DNA of 64,000 bases from contig NZ_JAAFKD010000015.1 in NCBI RefSeq assembly GCF_013299165.1, positions 62,001 through 126,000 of the forward strand. The letters run 5' to 3'. The DNA comes from Microcoleus sp. bin38.metabat.b11b12b14.051 (lineage in GTDB: Bacteria > Cyanobacteriota > Cyanobacteriia > Cyanobacteriales > Microcoleaceae). Shown here one piece after another: positions 58,201 to 64,000 of the stretch (position 1 is its first letter; the number at the start of each line of letters is the position of its first letter). Under the pieces are notes generated by a model. It was not told where the DNA came from. It saw only the letters and a program-made list of their open reading frames with translations, and searched no databases. A program made the position numbers and the translations under genes.

Positions 58201-60466
58201 GGCAGCAGGTGTAACTGCTCCTGCTATAGTCAATTTCGGCAACCAAGCGATACCCCCCACTCTCAGCCTCATTACTGGTAACAAATTTAACGACATTGAC
58301 GGCAACGGCATTCCAGGAGCCGGAGAATTTGGTGTCCCTGGAGTAACGATTTTCCTCGATACCAACAACGACGGCATTCTCAACGCGGGTGAAACTTCTG
58401 TCACTACGGGTACTTCTCCCGATGGCGCTTTCGCTTTCCCGCTAGTGCCAGGTGGCACTTACAATGTTCGGGAAGTTGTGCCACCTGGCAGTCGCCCAAC
58501 CACTCCTAACCCAGCTATAGTAACGATCCCAGCAGGTCGAACTACTCTTGCTACAGTCAATTTTGGCAACCAAACGATACCTGTTCCGACTCCGACTCCA
58601 ACTCCGACTCCCGTTACTACTCCGACTCCCGCTCCGACTCCCGCTCCTGCTCCGACTCCTGTTACCACTCCTACTCCCGTCCAACAAAGCAGCATCAGCG
58701 GTATTAAATTCAACGATGACAACGGCAACGGTACTCAGGATGCGGGGGAAACTGGTGTTTCGGGAGTGCTAGTTTTCCTTGATGCTAACGGGAACAACTC
58801 TTTAGATTCGGGCGAAATTACTGTTACCACTGACTCTTCTGGTAATTACAGTTTCACCAACCTCAATGCAGGCACTTACAATGTGCGGGAAGTGCAGCGG
58901 ACTGGTTGGACGCAAACTACTACGAATCCGGCACCGATTAATCTCCGCAGTGGCGAAAGTCGTAGTGGAATTAACTTCGGCAATTTCCAAAATATTAGCA
59001 TTTCCGGCAGCAAGTTTAATGACCTCAATAACAATGGGGTTTTGGATGCTCAAGAACCGCTATTGCCGAACTGGCAAGTCTTTCTTGATGCTAACGGTGA
59101 CGACAGTTTAGGTGCTGGAGAAGTTAATACTTCAACTGATAGCTTGGGTGGCTATAGTTTCGCTAATTTAGGCCCAGGAACTTATCGAGTTCGGGAAGTT
59201 AATCAACCTGGTTGGACTCGAACTACTGCCAATCCCGCTGATATTGTTGCTGTCAGCAGTGGCACTAATACCAGCAATATTAACTTTGGGAATTTTTTAG
59301 GGCAAGCACCAACACCAACACCACCAACACCAACACCACCGCCAGCGGGAGAAGATGCTGACTGCATTTGTTCGCAAATTGTTTTACCCAGCCTTAGCAG
59401 TATTCGCGGCCCCGGTTCTGTGACGAATACCCGCAACGGTACTAACGGCAATGACATTATTCTCGGCACTAATAACAATGACGAAATCAACGGCTTTAAC
59501 GGCAATGATTTGTTGGTCGGGTTCCGGGGTAATGATAATATTTACGGGGGACTTAACAGCGATTTCCCCGTTGGCCCGAATGTAGATAAGGACACGCTAT
59601 TTGGCAATGAGGGCAATGATTACCTCAATGGGGTTGCTGGAAATGATTTAATCTTTGCCGGCAAGAATGACGATGTTGTTTACGGTGGCAAAGATGATGA
59701 CGTTATTTTTGGCGACCAGAATAGCGATACTTTAATTGGCGACCAGGGTAATGATACTATCTACGGGGGAACTCTTAACCCGTTCGACCCGGATTTCAAT
59801 GGCAACGATTTACTGTTCGGTTTGGCAGGAAATGATTTTCTCAGCGGTCAGGAAGGTCAAGATACGATCGCAGGCGGTGACGGTAATGATACTGTACGCG
59901 CTGGTAAGGGCAACGACGTAATTGTGGGCGAGTTGGGAAATGATTTGCTGTTTGGCGACCAGGGCAGCGATACTGTCTGCGGAGGCGACGGGGATGATAC
60001 TGTGTACGGGGATATTGGCAGCCGTCTTCCTGTCGGTTCTGCTGGCGGAAAAGACCAAATCTGCGGAGGTTCGGGCAATGATTTGCTGTTTGGCAATGAA
60101 GGTCAGGATACTGTTAACGGCGATGCTGGAAACGATACTATTTACGGCGGCAAGGATGAGGACAGTTTGCTGGGCGGTGCTGGCGATGATTGGTTGTTTG
60201 GAGATGAGGGGAATGATACTCTGATTGGAGGTACTGGGAACGATCGATTTATTTTAGGTCTTGACCTCGGCACCGAGACTATTTTAGACTTTCAAGATGG
60301 TCTGGATTCGATCAGCTTAATTGGCGGTCTGAATTTCTCACAACTGAGCATTGTGGCGGAAAATAGTTCTACTCTGATCCGAGTTACCAGTTCCGGTCAA
60401 CTTTTGGCAACTCTGGGCAATGTGCCGACGAGCCTGATTACGGCTACAGATTTTGCGGTTCTGTAG
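55253..60466 (+). CDS. Giant DUF4347 / beta-helix / SdrD-like / RTX protein
   Basis: 1737 residues from ATG 55253 (MKNLQIVFVDSAVEDW), with GGAAAGG just before; an upstream frame is not convincing. Order: DUF4347 (about 1-180, VHIISHGEPGSLQLG, EILLYGCNVAAGEKG); a right-handed beta-helix (about 190-560, repeated GTNATGTAALPN, NVISGNG); four SdrD/Cna-B-like domains, of which three of 110 residues are almost identical in DNA (57263, 57593, 57923); a Pro-Thr stalk (PTPTPTPVTTPTPAPTP); two more SdrD domains; a second Pro-rich linker; then RTX calcium nonamers (GGDGNDTV, GNDLLFGD, GGAGDDWLFG types) to about 1690. The C-terminal ILDFQDGLDSISL...TAT is the type I secretion tail. Likely a secreted calcium-binding surface or matrix protein; function inferred. 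Confidence 0.9.
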   Translation: MKNLQIVFVDSAVEDWQSLAAGVKPGIEVILVDRARDGIEQIAEALQSRKGIESVHIISHGEPGSLQLGKTSLNSDNLETYRDCLKRWFSSSVNSIQNRWEILLYGCNVAAGEKGEAFVQKLSKLTKANIAASADITGSAQKGGNWLLEYATGVIEAGLAIEPEVMASYSHALATFVVTNTNDAGAGSLRDAITQANAAAAPPHNINFNIPGAGVQTIAPLSILPNINVRTIINGTTQPGFAGTPLIEINGAGAGAVSGFRVLAGGGGSTLRGLIINRFGNTGISLESDGNTVAGNYIGTNATGTAALPNALFGVAVQNGGSINTIGGIAPGDRNVISGNGADGIIIVGSPAGSNRVLGNYVGTNAAGTAALPNASGVTINSVLNNTVTGNVISGNNNIGIAILNQGSTNNLVTGNFIGTNFDGTTAVPNTNVGVVIGGGASNNTIGGTLPATRNIISGNSNGNGVVLTGAATVGNSLFGNFIGVAVDGTTALPNVTGVLIPDGASNNVIGGTLIGQGNTIASNLGSGVNIIAGTGNRIQNNSIFANAGIGIDLGNNGITANDAGDPDIGANLLQNFPVLTTANVGASNVTVAGTFNSIPSANYTLQFFANTPPGTQGQNLIGSATVTTDAAGNATFNQIFPVAVAPGQLITATAIDAAGNTSEFSAQPVPVVGLRTITGIKFNDLDGNGTQTAGELGVPGVTIFLDTNNNTILDAGETSVITGTSPDGSFTFPNLSPGTYNIREIVPPGSRPTTSNPVTATLAAGVTAPAIVNFGNQAIPVVGLRTITGIKFNDIDGNGTQTAGELGVPGVTIFLDTNNNTILDAGETSVITGTSPDGSFTFPNLSPGTYNIREIVPPGSRPTTSNPVTATLAAGVTAPAIVNFGNQAIPVVGLRTITGIKFNDIDGNGTQTAGELGVPGVTIFLDTNNNTILDAGETSVITGTSPDGSFTFPNLSPGTYNIREIVPPGSRPTTSNPVTATLAAGVTAPAIVNFGNQAIPPTLSLITGNKFNDIDGNGIPGAGEFGVPGVTIFLDTNNDGILNAGETSVTTGTSPDGAFAFPLVPGGTYNVREVVPPGSRPTTPNPAIVTIPAGRTTLATVNFGNQTIPVPTPTPTPTPVTTPTPAPTPAPAPTPVTTPTPVQQSSISGIKFNDDNGNGTQDAGETGVSGVLVFLDANGNNSLDSGEITVTTDSSGNYSFTNLNAGTYNVREVQRTGWTQTTTNPAPINLRSGESRSGINFGNFQNISISGSKFNDLNNNGVLDAQEPLLPNWQVFLDANGDDSLGAGEVNTSTDSLGGYSFANLGPGTYRVREVNQPGWTRTTANPADIVAVSSGTNTSNINFGNFLGQAPTPTPPTPTPPPAGEDADCICSQIVLPSLSSIRGPGSVTNTRNGTNGNDIILGTNNNDEINGFNGNDLLVGFRGNDNIYGGLNSDFPVGPNVDKDTLFGNEGNDYLNGVAGNDLIFAGKNDDVVYGGKDDDVIFGDQNSDTLIGDQGNDTIYGGTLNPFDPDFNGNDLLFGLAGNDFLSGQEGQDTIAGGDGNDTVRAGKGNDVIVGELGNDLLFGDQGSDTVCGGDGDDTVYGDIGSRLPVGSAGGKDQICGGSGNDLLFGNEGQDTVNGDAGNDTIYGGKDEDSLLGGAGDDWLFGDEGNDTLIGGTGNDRFILGLDLGTETILDFQDGLDSISLIGGLNFSQLSIVAENSSTLIRVTSSGQLLATLGNVPTSLITATDFAVL

Positions 60467-60497
60467 TGCGATCGCGCTCCATCAACTAAGCTAGAAT

Positions 60498-60531
60498 ATT
60501 GTAGGGACGATCGATCAATCGTCCCTACAAT
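60498..60531 (+). terminator. Hairpin after the giant protein gene
   Basis: ATTGTAGGGACGAT and ATCGTCCCTACAAT form a perfect 14-bp stem with a 6-base loop, about 30 bp after the stop at 60466. No T-run follows, so terminator function is probable rather than certain. Confidence 0.6.
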
Positions 60532-60747
60532 CGGATAATTGTATTTAATATCAAGTCTGAGACATTGGCGGGTCGATCTCAAATCCGGTAGCATCGGAAT
60601 AATGAATTTCTCTCCTCTTCCTCTGCGCTCTCTGCGTTCTCTGTGGTTAAATAATTCCGTAGTTACCACAAGTAATATGAGAAATATTTCCACAGAACAT
60701 CCGAGTTGCGGGTGAGTCCCGCCTAGCGAATTGGCCGGCTTTCGTAA
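60532..60747. other. Spacer between convergent genes
   Basis: About 215 bp, with CTCTGCGCTCTCTGCGTTCTC at about 60620 resembling a common intergenic repeat. No gene. Confidence 0.4.
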
Positions 60748-61323
60748 CTATCGACCCATATTGCGCTTCATGCGATCGAGTTCTTCCTGAGCTTCCCAGT
60801 TTTGAAACTTTTCTTCGAGAGGGTCTGCGGCCTTAAAACTGGTATAATTAGAACTCTGATTCCAACCCTTGGTATCCCAATTCGGCTCTGTTTTAGTTGT
60901 AGTGCGAGTTGCAGCTTCGGCTGCTTTGGCTCGGACTTCTTTGCGCCGCGATTGAATTTGGCGGTACAATTCTTTAGCTTTTTCAATACGTTCTTTGCAG
61001 CCTTGCATTTGTCCCCAACGCTGATTTCCCTGACGCAGCAAAGCGGCTTGGCGCTCTTGGGCTGCTTGAGCTAAGTCGAGCCTTTGAGCTGAAGAGGCTT
61101 TTTTTGCTCGATCGTTCCAGCGCTGAATTTCTTGGGCGGCGGACAGAATTTCTGCTTGTAGTGTTTTCTCTTGTTTCTGAATTTCCAGAATCAGTCGCAG
61201 GGTGTCTTCTTCTTGTTCCTTGAGTTGTTCTTCTATTGCCTGCAATTCTAGATGGGGATTGCTCCGCAAAAATTCTTCTAATCTGGTTTCGAGAAAGCGG
61301 CTGAAATCGTCAAATAAGCCCAT
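60748..61323 (-). CDS. Cyanobacterial coiled-coil protein (probable TIGR04376 family)
   Basis: 191 residues, MGLFDDFSRFLETRLEEFLR at the start. Residues about 25-150 are predicted long helices with heptad character (QEEDTLRLILEIQKQEKTLQ, ERIEKAKELYRQIQSRRKEV). A short C-terminal tail has DPLEEKFQNWEAQEELDRMK. The overall look is PspA/IM30-like at the N-terminus, but shorter and without the full PspA length. I think it is the family named TIGR04376, from memory only. Role unknown; membrane association is possible through the amphipathic N-terminal helix. Confidence 0.75.
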   Translation of the reverse strand: MGLFDDFSRFLETRLEEFLRSNPHLELQAIEEQLKEQEEDTLRLILEIQKQEKTLQAEILSAAQEIQRWNDRAKKASSAQRLDLAQAAQERQAALLRQGNQRWGQMQGCKERIEKAKELYRQIQSRRKEVRAKAAEAATRTTTKTEPNWDTKGWNQSSNYTSFKAADPLEEKFQNWEAQEELDRMKRNMGR

Positions 61324-61337
61324 TTTTTATAATTCCT

Positions 61338-61500
61338 ATATTGGTTATTGGTTATTGGTTATTGGTTATTGGTTATTGGTTATTGGTTATTAGTTATTGG
61401 TTATTGGTTATTGGTTAACTGATCCTTCGACTACGCTCAGGGTAATGCAACTGTCAACTGTCAACTGTCAACCGTTAACAGTCAACAGTCAACTGTCAAC
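61338..61500. repeat. Two 7-bp STRRs upstream of the coiled-coil gene
   Basis: (ATTGGTT)n, about ten copies, at 61341-61414, then (AACTGTC)n-type repeats with inverted neighbours (TCAACTGTCAACTGTCAACC ... GTCAACAGTCAACTGTCAAC) at 61448-61500. Both have 7-bp periods like the other STRRs in the window. Confidence 0.95.
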
Positions 61501-61507
61501 TAACTAA

Positions 61508-62779
61508 TTAAAACTTCTGTCCGACAAAAACCGATCGCACGTCTCCACCCTTGCGGATAACTGCTTCTTGATTTTTGATTTCTGCCAGAGTCCAACCGCT
61601 AGCGCCGATGCTTTCGCCGACATAAATTCGGCGGGCTACACCGTCTACTTCAAACAAAGCAGCCGATCGATTGCCCAACTCCAAAATTCCCACCAGCGTG
61701 TGGGCGGAAATCGACGCGGTAGCAGCAGCCGGTGTTGATTGCTGCTGGGGCGCGGGCGCGGATTGCCCAGCGGCCGGCGCTGGTGCTGGTTCGGTTTCGC
61801 GAGCCAAAATCTTCGGCTGCACAGACTCCGAGGAGGACCCGGAAGTGGCGAGGGGAGTGCGACTGCCTGCCGCGGCGATCGCTCTACCGGAAGCTGGGGC
61901 CGCAGGCGATGGGGAAACCGAGGCCGTTTGAGGAGCAGCCTGAGTCACAGTCACCTGAGCCGGAGCAGCCGGAGCCTGAGTCACAGTCACCTGAGCCGGA
62001 GCAGCGGGAGCCTGAGCCACAGTCACCTGAGCCGGAGGCGGGATGACTACGACTTGCGGTGCTGGTGCTCCGGGGGCGGAGGCGGCTTGTTCTAGGGCAT
62101 TAGCAATTCGGTTGACTGCTGTCGAAAGACCTGCGGTTGCCGGTGGCGCGCCGGAAATTGCAATGCTCGGCAGTGTTCCGGGGGTGGCGGTTTCGGGAAC
62201 TCCGGCAAGTTGCGAGTTAGTCTGGGGCCCTTTCTTTTGTTCGATCGCCACTAGGGAGCGTTGCACGTATTCGACAAATTGGGTGTCTGGTGGGTTTTTG
62301 CTATTTGCAGCAGGCGCCTGCGGGATGCCGGCGGAGGGCAAGCGCACGAGTCCCGACCTACTTGCCAGCCACAATCCCAAGACGAGCAGCAGCGATCCAC
62401 AGGCTGCTCCGAGCAATATTTTGTCGAATGATTGTTTCGACTGTTGTTTTTTGGTTGTTTCTAGGGCGACTTGGCGGGCGATCGCTGCTACGTCTTTTGC
62501 GCCGCTTTGCTGAGGCTCTGGCGCCAACTGCGACAATACTATTTGAGGTACCGAGATTGACTTGAGCGCCACAAATTCTGGCGCCACGGGTTCCGGTGGC
62601 TGCGTGCCGTTGCCGTCGAATGCTCGATCGACTCCTTCAAACAATTCGTCCATCAACCGATCGGCGTAGGACTCTACTGCCACTGCTTCGGCTGGCACGG
62701 TTTCGACTGTCGCGCTCACGGCGATCGGCTCTGACGATGATTCCAAAGACATCTGTTTGGCGATTACTTTTTGAGGCAT
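61508..62779 (-). CDS. Membrane-anchored protein with C-terminal GspC/PilP-like domain
   Basis: 423 residues. A cytoplasmic, acidic N-terminal part of about 120 residues, one transmembrane helix (ILLGAACGSLLLVLGLWLA), then a long Pro/Ala-rich linker with three near-identical blocks (PAQVTVTQAPAAPAQVTVTQ). The C-terminal about 65 residues (SAHTLVGILELGNRSAALFE, then VDGVARRIYVGESIGASGWT and a closing strand) look like the beta-rich periplasmic domain of PilP/GspC, which links inner membrane and outer parts of pilus or secretion machines. Function in pilus assembly or secretion is inferred. No other pil genes are adjacent, apart from the pilin-like gene about 9 kb upstream. Confidence 0.7.
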   Translation of the reverse strand: MPQKVIAKQMSLESSSEPIAVSATVETVPAEAVAVESYADRLMDELFEGVDRAFDGNGTQPPEPVAPEFVALKSISVPQIVLSQLAPEPQQSGAKDVAAIARQVALETTKKQQSKQSFDKILLGAACGSLLLVLGLWLASRSGLVRLPSAGIPQAPAANSKNPPDTQFVEYVQRSLVAIEQKKGPQTNSQLAGVPETATPGTLPSIAISGAPPATAGLSTAVNRIANALEQAASAPGAPAPQVVVIPPPAQVTVAQAPAAPAQVTVTQAPAAPAQVTVTQAAPQTASVSPSPAAPASGRAIAAAGSRTPLATSGSSSESVQPKILARETEPAPAPAAGQSAPAPQQQSTPAAATASISAHTLVGILELGNRSAALFEVDGVARRIYVGESIGASGWTLAEIKNQEAVIRKGGDVRSVFVGQKF

Positions 62780-63547
62780 AGTTTTATGTTACTCCCGCTC
62801 CCCGACAACCCTGAGGTTCTCAACTTCAGACTTCTACAGGATACTTCTAATATTTACCAATTCTTTGGTCAGAACAGGTCAATTGTATCTCACCCGCCAT
62901 CATATTTTTAGTCCGGGGCGAACTTACAACATTTTCGATGGCACCCGTGAGATTTGAGATTGGGAAATGATATACTGCATCAGGGTTTGAAGCGCCAGCT
63001 TGCCGTTGCATTTTTTTCGCTGGGATTGCTTGTAGCCCGATCGACTTTTGTGTCACCGGTTGTAAGCTTTTTTCACTCCTCTGCTGTTAGTCTTGCTTCG
63101 TCTCACTTTTGCATCGCATTTTGCCGCTTTTGTCAACCCCCCACGCCCTATGGTGCGGCGGGTTTTGACACAAAACTTTACTTTTACTGTCTCGCAAAAA
63201 ACCTGGTTTCTCTCGCCGTTGGTCGTTGGTTTCCTGACTGGATAAGGGTTTCATACTTTTAGCTCTCTTAAATTTATATGCTTGTTTGCTTAATAGCAAT
63301 AACTAGCTCCAGATTCTATAACTTTAATAGTACCATAGCTTCATCACAATTCAGTAATAAAGTGTCAAAGCTCGCAAAAACGTCGGCTTAATCAGAATTA
63401 TTCTCATTAATTTTTGGAATTTTTTTTAAGACACGATTCGTAACATGACAATAAAAAAATTGTTTTTTCCATAATATAATTTTTATTTATACATATTGAG
63501 TGCGATCGAATTTTCCTAGAAAACAGCCAACTCTAGAATTGCTTGAT
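62780..63547. other. Gene-free region before the ion channel gene end
   Basis: No coding frame is supported on either strand. An AAAAACCTGGTTTCT copy of the dispersed repeat is at about 63198. AT-rich from about 63280. No terminator was recognised beside the channel gene. Confidence 0.4.
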
Positions 63548-64000
63548 TTACCTTACCAAGAAAATAGTCATTGCGGTAGCTTGAGCGAGGATAAAAGCTG
63601 AGGGGAATATCCAGCGCAATTTGCACAGCAGCTCAATAGAGAGTTCCGGATTTTTGTGATTTTTGAGCCAGAAATGTGAAACTACAGTAGCCATAATTGA
63701 CGAGAAGAAAAAGATATAACAGATAAATATGTATGCGTCCATCAAAGTCATGTAAGGCACTCTCGGCAAAGAGTTAGCCACCGTGAAATTAAAAGTAATT
63801 GCCGTAAGAATGCTGGTAATGCCGACATTCATCTGAGGGACAAAAGCCGTATTCGGATCGATCCAAAAAGTCGTCCAAGAAATCATCGTAATTAGCAGCA
63901 GCGGCACAAATACCTTAAATATATAAAATTGATAATTACGCTTCAGTTTGATTGCAAAAGTATATCGCGGATAAGTTTTATCTTCGTTTTCCGCTTTCTG
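63548..64000 (-). CDS. Pentameric ligand-gated ion channel, C-terminal part
   Basis: The minus-strand frame is open from the window edge to TAA at 63548, giving about 150 residues with no start; the extracellular ligand-binding domain lies beyond the window. Four transmembrane helices are seen: M1 FYIFKVFVPLLLITMISWTTFW, the pore-lining M2 about MNVGITSILTAITFNFTVAN, M3 LMDAYIFICYIFFFSSIMATV, and M4 FPSAFILAQATAMTIFLVR. The M1 start TFAIKLKRNYQFYIFK resembles GLIC-type prokaryotic channels. The channel is likely cation- or proton-gated by analogy only; selectivity cannot be judged from M2 alone. Confidence 0.85.
   Translation of the reverse strand, partial: QKAENEDKTYPRYTFAIKLKRNYQFYIFKVFVPLLLITMISWTTFWIDPNTAFVPQMNVGITSILTAITFNFTVANSLPRVPYMTLMDAYIFICYIFFFSSIMATVVSHFWLKNHKNPELSIELLCKLRWIFPSAFILAQATAMTIFLVR

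Noticed and set aside
57200-58246. 348-codon minus-strand frame with three repeats
   Set aside because: Antisense shadow of the three near-identical SdrD repeats of the giant protein.

Overview
The window is chromosomal DNA of a cyanobacterium. It carries the photosystem II genes psbB (CP47) and psbT, a cyanobacterial rps1, and cyanobacteria-typical families (DUF4347/RTX giant protein, type IV pilin-like G/H, CheB/CheR/PAS/histidine-kinase protein, AAA-GGDEF, secreted Cys-repeat protein). The HIP1 octamer GCGATCGC recurs throughout. Heptanucleotide tandem repeats (STRRs) and hairpin repeat arrays between genes point to a filamentous form, probably of the Oscillatoria/Microcoleus type; that last step is inference.

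Layout. 1-5.9 kb: the start of a HAD hydrolase, a 91-bp tandem hairpin array, and a CheB-CheR-PAS-histidine kinase-receiver gene cut in two by about 0.3 kb of non-coding sequence. 6-11.5 kb: a palindrome/STRR intergenic region, then a minus-strand housekeeping group read psbB, psbT, nrdR, rps1, plus a small conserved protein. 11.6-24 kb: three large sensor kinases, with a retropepsin-like protein and mnmG between them and a 72-bp tandem array after mnmG. 24-34 kb: a 189-bp MITE, a HEAT-repeat/tyrosine-phosphatase fusion, a GHL10 glycoside hydrolase-like protein, metK, an AAA-like/GGDEF diguanylate cyclase and a small rhodanese. 34-44 kb: a Calx-beta protein, nested palindromic elements, a secreted Cys-repeat protein, rpsD, an MFS transporter and a STAS protein. 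43-49 kb: cbiD, guaA, a toxin-antitoxin pair whose toxin has an amber codon, and a CDF metal transporter. 49-52 kb: an 80-bp hairpin array interrupted by a 1656-bp insertion sequence. 52-64 kb: a tight mtnA/pilin-like/rhodanese operon, a 1737-residue surface/RTX protein, a coiled-coil protein, a GspC/PilP-like membrane protein, and the 3' part of a pentameric ligand-gated ion channel.

How it fits together. Core functions are translation and tRNA modification (rps1, rpsD, mnmG), photosystem II (psbB, psbT), nucleotide and cofactor synthesis (guaA, nrdR, cbiD) and the methionine/SAM cycle (metK, mtnA). Around them lies much signalling: four histidine kinases, a c-di-GMP synthase, a STAS protein, a HEAT-phosphatase and an ion channel. 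There are also large secreted proteins. The intergenic space is unusually rich in repeats: three tandem arrays of hairpin units with fixed periods (91, 72, 80 bp), several 7-bp STRRs, at least four MITE-like palindromic elements, and one IS whose termini match a MITE 25 kb away.

No CRISPR array, rRNA or tRNA gene was recognised. The most notable candidates are the HEAT-phosphatase fusion, the split CheB/CheR kinase with its insertion, the hairpin arrays, the IS/MITE pair, and a phased triplet of DnaA-box-like sites.
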